In this document: positions 1-13,500 of the stretch, piece by piece
Layout: every line of letters starts with the position of its first letter
Position numbering within the stretch: position 1 is the stretch's first letter
Program-made: the position numbers and the translations under genes
The notes under the pieces: generated by a model
Told to the model about the DNA's origin: nothing
The model's database searches: none
The model's input: the letters and a program-made list of their open reading frames with translations, nothing else
From: Bromus sterilis
Taxonomy: Eukaryota > Streptophyta > Magnoliopsida > Poales > Poaceae
Direction of reading: 5' to 3'
Assembly: GCA_950022295.1 (NCBI GenBank)
Contig: OX465598.1
Coordinates: 120,449,001-120,513,000 of the forward strand
Length of the DNA: 64,000 nt

Positions 1-111
1 AGTCCTACGGGAGACAAACCTTGGTATCTTTGCCAAGGGAAATTGCCACTATGCTACATCTCAACCTTCCAATTGGGGTAGCCAACGAGGGGCACTACAC
101 GCCTTCCATCA
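1..111 (+). mobile_element. 3' end of an LTR (element A family), cut by the window edge
   Basis: This stretch matches, in plus orientation, the last ~110 bases of the solo LTR at 18621-20251, including the blocks around GGTATCTTTGCCAAGGGAAA and GGGGTAGCCAACGA. It ends in CCATCA at 111. The next five bases, AAGGC (112-116), look like a target-site duplication, because the related internal sequence near 14766 reads AAGGT directly before the same continuation. It is therefore probably the right end of a solo LTR inserted into element-A-like internal sequence. The left end lies outside the window. Confidence 0.6.
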
Positions 112-116
112 AAGGC

Positions 117-197
117 TCACATCAATGAGGACAATCATAGGCGAGAGAAAGCCAAATGATAGATATGATGTGAGGAGTAGGGCTTGCCATGCAACGG
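117..197. mobile_element. Fragment of element-A-type internal region
   Basis: The sequence is nearly the same as 14771-14856 inside element A (for example TCACATCAATGAGGACAATC and AAGCCAAATGATAGATATG). It appears to belong to a second copy of the same retrotransposon family, into which the LTR at 198-1862 was later inserted. No coding potential is visible. Confidence 0.5.
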
Positions 198-1862
198 TGA
201 TGGCGTGGAAGTGATAATGGATTCTCGCCCTTCGTTGGTTACCCCAAGTGGAAGGTGAGATGTAGGATAGCAGCAAATTTCCCTTGGTGAAGATGCCAAG
301 GTTGAGTATCGAACCATTAGGACTCCGAAAGTGATAAGTAGGTGGCAAAGCGAGCAACGCGCCGTTTGAGATATTGCTCTATTAACCTGGACCTGCACAC
401 GACACAAATAACTTTGCTCCCAACAAAGTTCAGAGAGGTTGTAAATATCTCCGGCCTTGTTGTTTACAAAGGATCAAACGCAAGGGATAATGATAATGGT
501 GATAGCAGCTAGAAAGTAAAAGCAGAAAATAAATGAGCGTGTAAAAAGTGATGAGGATATGGACCAGGGTCTCGTGATGTTCAGTAGTGATGTCTCTCTC
601 CCAAAAGACGATAAAACATCTATGCGAGGTAAACAAATCACAGCTAGGCAATTGACAGGATTGAAAACGCACCGCAATGCTAACTATGCTACAAATAAAG
701 GACGAGGCTCAAAAGCATGGGCGGTACGCCAAAATAAGTAGACCAAAATCCAACTGCATCTACTACTAATCATCCACCTTGAGATATCTATCCAGAACAT
801 CTCGCTGGTATTAAGTTGCGAGCCCCACCCAAAGTGTAAACCCAAATCAACAGACAACTTCATTAAAAGAACTTTGCGTAAAGTAAACAATCCTTGCAAC
901 CGCGGTTACAAGCACCGTTGTTTTCCCCCTTGTGGCAACAGCACATCCCCTAGACTCGTGTTTCTATCACTCAAGCTAGTCATCAGGGGGCATGAACCCA
1001 CAATCGAGCATAACGTTCCCTCTTGGAATCAGTACCTACTACTTGGACAAAGCAATAAACACAAACGGAGAACATGCAAGAATTACTCAAGAACATAAAT
1101 ATAAAAGATAAGAACCAAATATATTACTCAATCACAAACTGAACATAGTCTCATAATCCATCAGATCCCAGCAAACTCAGAATAGCAACAGCATAAAATT
1201 ACATATGTGCCTCGATCATGTAGGGCAGCTCACGAGGTCTAATCCATGAAGAACAAAGAGGGGAGGAGAACATCACATAGCTACTGGTCACGGACCCATG
1301 GTCCAAGGTAGAATACTCATCGATCATCCGGTAAGCGTCCATGGTGGAGAGGAAGCTCCCGGAGGTCAATCCTCCCTCCGGCAGGGTGCCGGGAAGAGGT
1401 CTGCTAGCGCTCCCGATCTTGGAAGCGCGGCGGCGGAGGAACAGAGGCGAGATCGCGAAAAAGGGTTCTGTCTTCAGATGAATCTCGTCACGGAGAATAA
1501 ATAGGCGAATGGTCAGCCAGGAGGGCCACCAGGTGTCCAGGCGTGCGGCCAAGCCCTAGGCCGCGCCACCAGGGCGCCGGACACCTGGTGGTGGCCCTCT
1601 AGCCCCACCCAGGTGATTCCGGAAGGTTCTTCTGCGCCGATTTTTTTATCTGATTTTTCCCGAATTTTTGGAGCACTTTTAATATGGGGGAAACCTTAAA
1701 TAGAAAAATAGCAGAAAACAGGAACTGGCACTGTGGTGCACTGCGTTGATAAGTTAGTCCAAATATGATCAAAATTGTATGAAAGTGTATCTAGATCAGA
1801 GAAATATCACACAAAACATGCATGGAGCAAGCAGAAATTATAGATACGTTTGGGACGTATCA
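198..1862 (-). mobile_element. 3' LTR of element A (minus-strand Gypsy-like retrotransposon)
   Basis: A 1665 bp LTR in minus orientation. On the minus strand it begins TGATACGTCCCAAACGTATC and ends with CGCCATCA, and it aligns along its length with the solo LTR at 18621-20251 and the split LTR at 26143-27355 plus 38627-38769. A polypurine tract lies directly inside it (1863-1875), which identifies it as the 3' LTR of an element whose body extends to the right. The five bases outside (AACGG, 193-197) do not match those beyond the presumed other end (GCGGC, 38770-38774), so the pairing of the two LTRs as one insertion is inferred. Confidence 0.75.
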
Positions 1863-1919
1863 ACATCCCAAAGCTTAATTCCTGCTCGTCCTCGAGTAGG
1901 TAAATGATAACAAGCATAA
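1863..1919 (-). mobile_element. Polypurine tract and 3' internal end of element A
   Basis: On the minus strand this reads as a purine-rich run (AAGCTTTGGGATGT) directly before the LTR, preceded by CTCGAGGACGAGCAGG. That is the usual layout of plus-strand priming next to a 3' LTR. The internal region is interrupted at 1920 by the chromovirus and resumes at 14331. Confidence 0.65.
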
Positions 1920-4900
1920 TGTCGGGACCCGGGGTTAGCGTATGTAATTCCAGTCACGATACAATCACATGGAGAGCCGAGAACCGTACCCACTTGTCTA
2001 AGCAGACAAGGCCAAGCACAGAACGTTCTCGGTAAGCATCGAACGTGAGGGGCATCCCATTCAGGCCGGATGATCAACTGAGATGGGTCCTCATCGTCCG
2101 CTCACAAGTCTAAATGCTTATGGGTGGTGAATCCCATACTCATAGACAAGTCGCCTCAACCATGTTATCGATTGGATCCTAACTCTTACATAGACTTACT
2201 CCAGCCCGATCACTTAGTCGGGGTCTAGGGCGGGCTCGATCATACAACAAAGTGTGCACGTGACAGAGTCACGAGCAATCGCATCGCGATGCCCCAAGCT
2301 GCGCACATCTAAGGGCCACTTGGTGTATAAAGGACCGCCAGCCAGATCACAACTAAGGTCTCGAAAACCCATACTAAGACATGCATGTTATAAGCATACA
2401 CGCAGCACACATGCCTAGTATGAACAGCAGGTATCATCACATAACTCTACAAAATACTCTTTATAGATATACACATAGAGCATACAAAGATCACATGTCT
2501 GTGATCAACATTACATCATACAACGGAAGCAAATTAGGTCTGAGTACAGACAAGTTTAACAAATGGCTTAGAGAAGCCTTGTAAACAAACATGCCCTTCC
2601 ACGAGGGACCAGACTGCTGTCTGGGACTATGCTAACTTAGTCAACACCGAGCTTCATGAAGGTGACTCCATCGGGGTCCGGTTCTTATCTAAAACATAGA
2701 ATAAGCAAACGTGAGTACAAAGTCGTACTCAGCAAGACTTACATCAGAACTACACTACTCATGCACATGTATCAAGGTAAAGGAGGTGGGGTTCAAACTG
2801 CAGAAGTGCCAGCTTTGACTTGGCTATTCCTGAACTACGAATACCAGACTTGAGGTAAGAAGCGTACACGAGTCCACTACATCTCCAACCAATACACCAC
2901 TATGGTTACTTCCTCGACTTCCCCACGAGGAGGCACACCATAGCACTCACACTTATCTTGGTGTATTTTAGAAGTATCCAGTTCAAGTTGTCTAATAATC
3001 AGGTACAGGTTCCAAGTAGTCCTTAACCGCAGACGCGGCTATTCGAATAGTTTTGTTAACCTTGCAAGGGTGCAAACTACACACACATGACCATCGGTTA
3101 CCGCCATGTCTTGCCACCGTTCAAGAGGTGACAGCGAGGATGTTCACCACGACACTTCGCTCACAACCGGTCTATTCCAGGAGTCGACTACCTGAGTTGC
3201 TACCGCTCGAGAGCCCGGCCGGATCAACGAAACGGACTCAGACAATGTAGGTGACCGAGACGCCACCTTTAGAAGATGGTTTTCCTGCCTCACAGGTGCA
3301 CTCACATATCTAGGATGATGCAACCATTCCTTCATTCTTTTCCTATGCATATGCCAAATGGAAAGCCCGAACTAATGTGACTCCTGGACGTCGACACGGA
3401 TCAAGGTACTAGGCCGAGAGGGGTCAGTGAGCCCAATGTGTGGTTGTACTCTTTGTCTTGGATTACCATACAAGAACTCGATGCCTAAGGCAGTGTTCAA
3501 CGAGACAACCCACTGTGTACTCCTACACAGCCTCTCATCGTTCACCTTGTATTAGGGTGGATTCACCGACACAGTTTCACTTTCATCAACACCATGTTCA
3601 CCATCATCCCGACTCACATCAAAAGCAACCTCATGTAACACTAAGCATGCAATAAGCTGTAACAGTTGCAGGGGCTTCATGATATCAAGCAACTCCTATG
3701 TCAGCTAGGATTTTGGTTTGCTTACTATTGTGACAAGATGATAGGTCATGCATCGGATATGGGTTCAACTATGCGGTAGAATCGATACAAAGTGATCTCC
3801 TAAACATGCATAAGCGAGACTGAGAGGGAATTGGGATTTTATAGACATGATCAATGGGGTTTGCTTGCCTTGCTGACGAGGTTCGATAACGGGGTCTTCA
3901 ACGAAGGGGGTGGCCTCCGATTCTAGTTGCACGTCTATCGAGCAAACAATCAAACAAGGTATAAATTTATTTGCAATGCATCAAACACATGATCAATATT
4001 GAAATGGTGATGTTCTTGGTCACAATGTGGTTACAATTCCATTTAAAAGAAGTCATAGGCAAAGTCATTTGCAAATGTGCTTCAAATTTGAATTTGAAAT
4101 AAGGCCATATGGGTGTTTTGCACTGTTCACCCATTTTAAAATGGTCAAACAGGAAAACAGAGCCCATATTCATAAACCTTGGATTTTTCTGATATTTTTA
4201 GACATATTATTTGTTATATTTGGAGTTCATATGAATTAGTTATGAATTTCCCAAGTTTAAATGATTTTCTGGAATTTTCTCTGTTTTAATTGATTCTTTT
4301 AAAATCTGGAAATTGTTTATTGCGTCATGCTGACATCAGCATGACGTGGGGGTTGTTTAAGGAGGGGTTAAGCCTAACCCGGCCGGCGGTTAGCCGCCGG
4401 CAGCACGGGCACGGCGGTGCTCTCCTGGACGGCGGTGCAGTGCACCAACTCGAGCGCCGCGACCAGCTACGCGTTCAGGGGATAAGCGCGCGTCACCCAG
4501 GCCACAGCGGGGTCACTGGAGAGCGCCGGAGTAACGGCGGCGACCACAGTTGCGGTGGCCGGAGCACTGGAATGGCGGAGCGCCGGCTACAGGGTGCCAA
4601 AACGAGCGCGGGTTTGGGGGAAAAACTCGTGAAGCTCACCAGAGCTCGATGGCGGGCACGGGGAGGTCGGAGGGGGCTCAATGATGAAGAATTTCCCGGC
4701 GAGTCTTCGCGGGTCCGGCGGCGTGTCGAGGTCGATTCCGGTGGCTCGGGGACGAGGAGGCCTCCAATCCGCTGCTCAGTGAGGGAGTCGACAACGGGGA
4801 AGACGTGGGACACGTCTGCGCGGCTCCTCAACGGCGATGGCCACGCCGGACCACGATGATGCTCTGCGGTGGTGCTCGGTTCTTCTCTGGCGGCGAGGAA

Positions 4901-5597
4901 ATCAACGAGAGGAGAGCGAGAGAGAGAGCAGCGAGTGAGGGGAAGGAGGTAGGAGCTCCTGGGCGATCTCTTGGCGCTGGCGGAGGGCAGGTGGAGGCCT
5001 AGAAGGGCCACGCCGTCGCGTTGGCGTCGCCGGCTTCCTCCAGCTCGCCACCGAGCTGGTTGAGGAAGACGACAAGGTTTCGTGGGCTTGGGCCGGGGAG
5101 GAGTGAGTTGGACCTGTGGCCTGGCCGGTTGGACCTGCTTTTCCTTATTCTTTTCTTCTGTTATTTCTTCTGTTTTTCTTTTCTGTAAATATGTTTTGCC
5201 CTGAAATAAATAGCTAGGCATTTTTGTTAAATGCCCAAATACTTTTAAAAATCCTATATGACCAGTAGCTAGTCACACAAGGAATTTGGGCATTTTTGAA
5301 ATTCAATATAATTTGAATTTCAATCCAAATAGGGTTATTTTAATTTCCAAAGCCACTGTTTGAATATTAGAAAATTCCATGTGCATGGGATTGATCCCAA
5401 ACCACTTTTAAAATGATCAGCATCATTTATAGGAGTTTTCCAAATGTTCAAAGATTTTTGGAAAAATATTTTTATCTGGCCATTTATTTAAATTCTCAGG
5501 GCTTTCCTTTTTCCCTAATTTTGATTTTCCTTTTGATTTTTTCATGATGCAAAGGGGCAAGCAAACCCTAGCACTTACCCTAGTTGGGGTTCTGACA
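1920..5597 (-). repeat. 3' LTR of the chromovirus
   Basis: A 3678 bp LTR running TGTCGGGACCCGG...GGTTCTGACA on the plus strand. It lacks about 125 bp present in the other LTR (12958-13082). It contains the palindrome CTATTCGAATAG at 3039-3050 and a GC-rich block at about 4380-5100 in which long but unconvincing open frames occur on both strands; I do not regard those as genes. Confidence 0.9.
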
Positions 5598-8500
5598 ACT
5601 CGCCCCCACTCAAGAGAATCTCGTCCCGAGATTCAGAAGTCGTCGGGAGGAAGGTGGGGTACTCGGCATGAAGGCGGTCTTCTCTTTCCCATGTTGCTTC
5701 TTTCTCGGAGTGATGTGACCATTGCACTTTGAGGAACTTGATCTTCTGACGACGAGTGACACGCTCTGCTGAATCAAGAATACGAACAGGGTACTCTAGA
5801 TAAGAAAGGTCATCTTGGAGATCAAGCGTTTCATGGTCGACTTCGCGGATGGGGTCCTTGAAGCAACGCCTGAGTTGTGACACATGGAATACATCATGTA
5901 CTCGGGAAAGGTGCGGAGGTAGTTCAAGTTGGTAGGCAACTTCTCCATGTTTAGCAAGAATGCGGAAAGGTCCGATGTAACGTGGGGCCAACTTGCCTTT
6001 GATACCGAATCTTTGGGTTCCCTTCAGAGGAGTAACCCGAAGGTAAGCCTTCTCATCAGTATTGTAGCTCTCCTCTCTATGATGACGATCATAGTAGCTC
6101 TTTTGACGAGACTGAGCGGCTTTCAAACGATCACGAACAATGCGAACTTGCTCTTCTGCTTCCTTGATCATATCCGGTCCAAAGAGTTGTCTTTCACCGG
6201 TTTCTGACCAGTTTAGGGGTGTTCGACATCGTCGTCCGTAGAGGAGTTCAAAAGGAGCCATGTTCAGACTAGATGGATAGCTATTGTTATAAGCAAATTC
6301 GGCGAATGGAAGAGATTTCTCCCAATTCTTTCCGAATGAGATAACACAAGCTCGGAGCATGTCTTCCAAGATTTGATTAACCCTTTCAACTTGAACGCTA
6401 GACTGAGGATGAAAAGTTGTACTAAAGGAGAGATGAGTTCCCATAGCACTCTGAAAGCTTCCCCAGAATCTAGAGGTGAAAAGGCTACCACGATCAGAAT
6501 TGTTCACCAAAGGAACACCATGAAGAGACACAATTCTAGAGATATACAAGTCCGCTAACTGGCTAGCAGTTATAGACTCGCGAACGGGAAGGAAGTGAGC
6601 AACTTTGGAAAGTCTATCATTGACCACGAAGATGGCATCATTTCCTTTCTGGGTTTTTGGAAAGCCGGTGATGAAGTCCATACCGACTTTGTCCCATTTC
6701 CACTCTGGAATAGGCAAAGGTTGAAGTGTACCAGCAGGTCTTTGGTGTTCTGCCTTAATGCGACGACAAACATCACATTCAGCAACAAATCGAGCAATGT
6801 CTCTCTTCATCCTGGTCCACCAAAATCTCTGGCGTAGATCTCGGTACATTTTTGTGCTACCGGGATGAATTGAGAGGGGTGTATCATGGGCTTCTTTGAG
6901 GATGAGTTGCCTTAGATCCCTATTCTTAGGTACTACCAAACGATTTTCAAAGAATACCGTTCCTTTACTATCTGTGGAGAAACATTTAGCAACTCCGCTA
7001 GCAATGTTCTCCTTGATCCGGCGAACACCTCGTGCACGCCTTTGGGCAACTTTTATTTGATCCTCAAGGGTTGGTTTCGCCACCAAGTTGAAAAGAGATC
7101 CATGAGGAACAATCTCGAGATTGAGCTTTCGAAATTCCTCATGAAGAATTGGTTGATACTGTTGTAACATGAGGTTGTTACAATACGACTTACGACTTAG
7201 TGCATCAGCCATGACATTGGCCTTGCCTGGGGTGTAAGAAATTCCTAAGTCATAATCTTTTATCAACTCTCTCCAGCGTCTTTGCCTGAGATTAAGATCT
7301 GGCTGGGTGAAAATATATTTGAGGCTTTGGTGGTCGGAATAAATCTCACAACGATTACCAAGGAGGTAATGTCGCCAAGTCTTCAGGGCATGAACTACGG
7401 CAGCGAGTTCAAGATCATGGGTAGGATAGTTCTCTTCATGTGGCCGTAACTGGCGTGAAGCATAAGCTACCACATGTCGATCTTGCATAAGTATGCATCC
7501 TAACCCTTGCCGTGAAGCGTCACAATAGATCTCAAAATCCCTTTTGGTGTCTGGAGGTGCAAGTACGGGTGCAGAAGTCAATCTTCTTTTTAGCTCTTGA
7601 AAGCTTTCCTCGCACTTGGGGGTCCATTGGAATTTCTTATCTTTCTTGAGGAGTTCAGTAAGAGGCTTTGCAACTTTGGAAAAGTTCTCGATGAAGCGGC
7701 GGCAATAGCTGGCTAGGCCAAGAAAACTCCTAACTTGCTTAACCGATTCAGGTGGAGTCCAGTCAAGGACGGCCTGAACTCTCTCGGGATTGACTGCAAC
7801 ACCTTTCGCAGAAATCACGTGGCCTAAGTAGGTCACTTCTGGTAGCCAAAATTCACACTTGGAAAACTTGGCGTAAAGGTGGTGCTCTCTAAGTTTCATC
7901 AATACCAGCCTTAGGTGTTGGGCATGATCTTCTTAGTTCTTCGAGTAGATGAGAATATCATCGAGATAAACCACAACAAATTTATCTAGGTACTCCATGA
8001 AGATCGAATTCATCAAGCGTGAGAAAGTGGCTGGGGCATTGGTCAAACCAAAGGACATGACGGTATACTCGTAAAGACCATAACGAGTGGTGAAAGCCGT
8101 TTTGGGTATGTCCTCGTTTCGGATTTTGATCTGATGATAGCCTAATCTCAGATCCATCTTGGAGAAGACAGAGGATCCTGCAAGTTGATCATAAAGATCA
8201 TTGATCCTGGGCAGTGGGTACTTGTTCTTTATCGTCGCTAAATTTAGCGGGCGATAGTCTACGCACATCCTTTCTGTTCCATCTTTCTTCGTTACGAACA
8301 GAACGGGGCAACCCCATGGCGATGAGCTAGGGCGGATGAAGCCTTTTACCAACGAAGCATCAAGTTGGGTTTTTAGCTCAGCTAACTCATGTGGGGCCAT
8401 TCTATATGGACGTCTCGAGATTGGGGTTGTGCCTGGTATAAGATCAACTATGAATTCTACACACCTGTCGGGTGGCATTCCCGGCAGTTCTTCAGGAAAG

Positions 8501-10056
8501 ACATCCGGGAAGTCACGAACTACCGGAACATCTTCAAGGTCTGGAAGGGGAAGCACATTCAAAGTATGCATCTGGATTCTAGAGCTGGGTGAGGTGTAGT
8601 CAATGGTCTGGCCTGAAGGATGGGTGAGTTTGACTGATTTGGCTTTACAATCAAGGAAAGCATTTTGCCTTGATAACCAATCCATTCCTAGGATGACATC
8701 AATGTCTGAAGATTTGAGGGCTATAAGTGTAGCAAGGAATACTAAACCCTCAATTGCAATTTGATTGCCATGGCTTACTCTATTAGTTTTCCACTTTGAA
8801 CCAGGAGTTTGAATGATCATTGGAGAAAACATTTCTTCAAAAGGAAACTCATGACGAAGTGCATAACTCTCCGACATGAATGAATGAGAAGCTCTTGGAT
8901 CGAAAAGAACGGAGGCGGGGACATGATTGACTGGGAGTGTGCCAAGAATGACGTCAGAAGCATCAGTGGTTTCCTCAACTGAGATTTGGTTCACATAACC
9001 ACTACTAGTGGATGAAGGTTTTGCTGGAAAGGCTTTGGTGGTTGGTTTCTTTGGAGGTTTGGGTCGAGAATGACGTGGTGCCATCAAGACCTGAGGGCAT
9101 TGACGATAGTAATGGCCTGGAAGACCACACTTAAAGCATACCCTGTCTGAAATGTTGGGAGTGGGATTACTTGGTTGCACACCATCATTCCGGGGTGGAA
9201 TAATGTGTTGGGGTGGATGGCATATATTTGTTGATGGCCTCTGGAGAAGGTTTTGAGGTATGGCTCTGGTTGGAATCCAAATTCGGCGTTTATGAGGGGC
9301 TGAACTTGAAGAAGGAGCAAGCTCAAGAGCATGCTTACGGGACTCTTCGAAAATTTCATTGCCATGCTCAGCTCTGAAGGATCTGTTGACTAAATCCTCA
9401 AAGGTGGCAAATTCAATGAGGTTGAGATCATGACGAAGGATGGGGCTAAGTCCCTTGCGGAACCTTGCCTGCTTTCTGGCATCGGTTGTGATCTCATCTT
9501 GGGCATACCGAGCAATACGGTTGAACTCTCTCACATACTCATGAATGGACATCTCTCCTTGAGTGAGATTGCAGAACTCTTCCTTCTTGCGCTCCATCAA
9601 CTCATCCAGGATGTGGTACCCTCGAAAGGAAACACAGAACTCCTGCTAAGTCACTACGTGACTATCTGGCTGCATAGCAACATAGTTCTCCCACCATTGA
9701 AGAGCAGCACCTTCCAAGAAGTATACCGCGAAAACAACCCGGTCATCGGGAGCAACATGTGCAGTATCAAGCTTACGCTCGATGGAACGGAGCCAATCAT
9801 CAGCTTCAAGGGGCTCAGAAGAACATCGGAATACCGGTGGCTTGAGGAGGATGAAGTCCTGAATGTTCACAACCACATTGCAATGACGGGCGGTATTCTG
9901 CTCGATGAGCTCCAGAAGGCGTGTTTGATCACGTTGATTCTTCTCAGCTTCCATCATGATTTCCGCCGCAGAAGGCGGTGGTAGAGGTTCATCATCATTT
10001 CGATTCCGAACATGGTCTCGATTCCGACGAACAGCACTACGAGTTCCACCTGACAT
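5575..10056 (-). pseudogene. gag-pol polyprotein of the chromovirus, two nonsense codons
   Basis: A single 1494-codon frame encodes a Gypsy polyprotein. In order: gag; a CX2CX4HX4C zinc knuckle (CFKCGLPGHYYRQC); an aspartic protease; reverse transcriptase with the YLDDIL catalytic motif; RNase H; integrase with an HHCC region, the D-D-E residues in MDFITG, SDRGS and ERVNQILED; and a C-terminal chromodomain. The chosen start gives MSGGTRSAVRRN at 10056. Two stops break the otherwise open frame: TAG at 9648-9646 (codon 137) and TAA at 7935-7933 (codon 708, just after the RT motif). The protease active site reads DPRAS where DSGAS or DTGAS is expected. All three blocks are in one frame, so there is no frameshift. 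The copy looks recently inactivated and cannot make an intact polyprotein. Confidence 0.92.
5598..5612 (-). other. Polypurine tract of the chromovirus
   Basis: On the minus strand the bases directly before the 3' LTR read TGAGTGGGGGCGAGT, a purine-rich run suited to plus-strand priming. It lies within the last few codons of the neighbouring gag-pol frame. Confidence 0.7.
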
Positions 10057-10510
10057 CCTGTGTGATAAAATCAACAATCAGTACAGGTTGTATATTGGAT
10101 TCAAGGATAACAAGACATGATGAAGGCGGAAAAGGATTATAGTGCGAAGGCAAAGATTCATAGAAACATGGAATAAATCCGGCAGCATAACGGCTACACC
10201 GGGATGGAAAACAAGACAACCTCGAGGAGATTGGACAGAACTTCCTCAAGGAACTCAAAACTCGATGAGTCTGGACGACCACAACAATCCTACGGCTACA
10301 AGGAAGCACTCAGCGAGATGTTCTAGTAAGACATAGATGAGCCTAGTCCTATCATCCCGTAGAAAAGGTAAGGGTGACTCAGAACTCAGATTGATGAGGG
10401 TAAGGAGAAAAAGAAGCCTTACGTTGTTCCCTTTATACCCAAGTAACTATATAACTATAGAATGCTAGACTCGACTTCGACCAAGGGTTTGATAAGCCTA
10501 CAGACAGTCC

Positions 10511-10523
10511 TGCTCTGATACCA
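10511..10523 (-). other. Primer-binding site, initiator tRNA-Met type
   Basis: The minus strand reads TGGTATCAGAGCA, the usual plant retrotransposon site complementary to the 3' end of initiator tRNA-Met. Four bases separate it from the end of the 5' LTR at 10528, which fixes the orientation of the element. Confidence 0.9.
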
Positions 10524-10527
10524 AGTC

Positions 10528-13500
10528 TGTCGGGACCCGGGGTTAGCGTATGTAATTCCAGTCACGATACAATCACATGGAGAGCCGAGAACCGTACCCA
10601 CTTGTCTAAGCAGACAAGGCCAAGCACAGAACGTTCTCGGTAAGCATCGAACGTGAGGGGCATCCCATTCAGGCCGGATGATCAACTGAGATGGGTCATC
10701 ATCGTCCGCTCATAAGTCTAAATGCTTATGGGTGGTGAATCCCATACTCATAGACAAGTCGCCTCAACCATGTTATCGATTGGATCCTAACTCTTACATA
10801 GACTTACTCCAGCCCGATCACTTAGTCGGGGTCTAGGGCGGGCTCGATCATACAACAAAGTGTGCACGTGACAGAGTCACGAGCAATCGCATCGCGATGC
10901 CCCAAGCTGCGCACATCTAAGGGCCACTTGGTGTATAAAGGACCGCCAGCCAGATCACAACTAAGGTCTCGAAAACCCATATTAAGACATGCATGTTATA
11001 AGCATACACGCAGCACACATGCCTAGTATGAACAGCAGGTATCATCACATAACTCTACAAAATACTCTTTATAGATATACACATAGAGCATACAAAGATC
11101 ACATGTCTGTGATCAACATTACATCATACAACGGAAGCAAATTAGGTCTGAGTACAGACAAGTTTAACAAATGGCTTAGAGAAGCCTTGTAAACAAACAT
11201 GCCCTTCCACGAGGGACCAGACTGCTGTCTGGGACTATGCTAACTTAGTCAACGTCGAGCTTCACGAAGGTGACTCCATCGGGGTCCGGTTCTTATCTAA
11301 AACATAGAATAAGCAAACGTGAGTACAAAGTCGTACTCAGCAAGACTTACATCAGAACTACACTACTCATGCACATGTATCAAGGTAAAGGAGGTGGGGT
11401 TCAAACTGCAGAAGTTCCAGCTTTGACTTGGCTATTCCTGAACTACGAATACCAGACTTGAGGTAAGAAGCGTACACGAGTCCACTACATCTCCAACCAA
11501 TACACCACTATGGTTACTTCCTCGACTTCCCCACGAGGAGGCACACCATAGCACTCACACGGTGTATTTTAGAAGTATCCAGTTCAAGTTGTCTAATAAT
11601 CAGGTACAGGTTCCAAGTAGTCCTTAACCGCGGACGCGGCTATTCGAATAGTTTTGTTAACCTTGCAGGGGTGTAAACTACACACACATGACCATCGGTT
11701 ACCGCCATGTCTCGCCACCGTTCAAGAGGTGACAGCGAGGATGTTCACCACGACACTTCGCTCACAACCGGTCTATTCCAGGAGTCGACTACCTGAGTTG
11801 CTACCGCTCGAGAGCCCGGCCGGATCAACGAAACGGACTCAGACAATGTAGGTGACCGAGACGCCACCTTTAGAAGATGGTTTTCCTGCCTCACAGGTGC
11901 ACTCACATATCTAGGATGATGCAACCATTCCTTCATTCTTTTCCTATGCATATGCCAAATGGAAAGCCCGAACTAATGTGACTCCTGGACGTCGACACGG
12001 ATCAAGGTACTAGGCCGAGAGGGGTCAGTGAGCCCAATGTGTGGTTGTACTCTTTGTCTTGGATTACCATACAAGAACTCGATGCCTAAGGCAGTGTTCA
12101 ACGAGACAACCCACTGTGTACTCCTACACAGCCTCTCATCGTTCACCTTGTATTAGGGTGGATTCACCGACACAGTTTCACTTTCATCAACACCATGTTC
12201 ACCATCATCCCAACTCACATCAAAAGCAACCTCATGTAACACTAAGCATGCAATAAGCTGTAACAGTTGCAGGGGCTTCATGATATCAAGCAACTCCTAT
12301 GTCAGCTAGGATTTTGGTTTGCTTACTACTGTGACAAGATGATAGGTCATGCATCGGATATGGGTTCAACTATGCGGTAGAATCGATACAAAGTGATCTC
12401 CTAAACATGCATAAGCGAGACTGAGAGGGAATTGGGATTTTATAGACATGATCAATGGGGTTTGCTTGCCTTGCTGACGAGGTTCGATAACGGGGTCTTC
12501 AACGAAGGGGGTGGCCTCCGATTCTAGTTGCACGTCTATCGAGCAAACAATCAAACAAGGTATAAATTTATTTGCAATGCATCAAACACATGATCAATAT
12601 TGAAATGGTGATGTTCTTGGTCACAATGTGGTTACAATTCCATTTAAAAGAAGTCATAGGCAAAGTCATTTGCAAATGTGCTTCAAATTTGAATTTGAAA
12701 TAAGGCCATATGGGTGTTTTGCACTGTTCACCCATTTTAAAATGGTCAAACATGAAAACAGAGCCCATATTCATAAACCTTGGATTTTTCTGATATTTTT
12801 AGACATATTATTTGTTATATTTGGAGTTCATATGAATTAGTTATGAATTTCCCAAGTTTAAATGATTTTCTGGAATTTTCTCTGTTTTAATTGATTCTTT
12901 TAAAATCTGGAAATTGTTTATTGCGTCATGCTGACATCAGCATGACGTGGGGGTTGTCTGACTAGTGGGCCACCCATGTCAGTCTCACAGGGGGTTAACC
13001 CCTCTCTGTTTAAACTAAACAGAGGGGTTAGGGCCAGGGGGACCCACCTGTCTGTGGCAGAGGGGGGTTGATTAGTGGGTGATTAAGGAGGGGTTAAGCC
13101 TAACCCGGCCGGCGGTTAGCCGCCGGCAGCACGGGCACGGCGGTGCTCTCCTGGACGGCGGTGCAGTGCACCAACTCGAGCGTCGCGACCAGCTACGCGT
13201 TCAGGGGATAAGCGCGCGTCACCCAGGCCACAGCGGGGTCACTGGAGAGCGCCGGAGTAACGGCGGCGACCACAGTTGCGGTGGCCGGAGCACTGGAATG
13301 GCAGAGCGGCGGCTACGGGGTGCCAAAACGAGCGCGGGTTTGGGGGAAAAACTCGTGAAGCTCACCAGAGCTCGATGGCGGGCACGGGGAGGTCGGAGGG
13401 GGCTCGGTGATGAAGAATTTCCCGGCGAGTCTTCGCGGGTCCGGCGGCGTGTCGAGGTCGATTCCGGTGGCTCGGGGACGAGGAGGCCTCCAATCCGCTG

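Noticed and set aside
4290..5221. Long overlapping frames on both strands (189 and 242 codons), echoed at 13079-13737
   Set aside because: They lie in a GC-rich block of the chromovirus LTR, occur on both strands, use Arg/Gly/Pro-rich low-complexity sequence and show no domain. Stop codons are rare there because of base composition.
9430..9984. 184-codon plus-strand frame opposite gag
   Set aside because: It is the complementary strand of a recognisable gag region with zinc knuckle and continuous pol, so it is a shadow frame.
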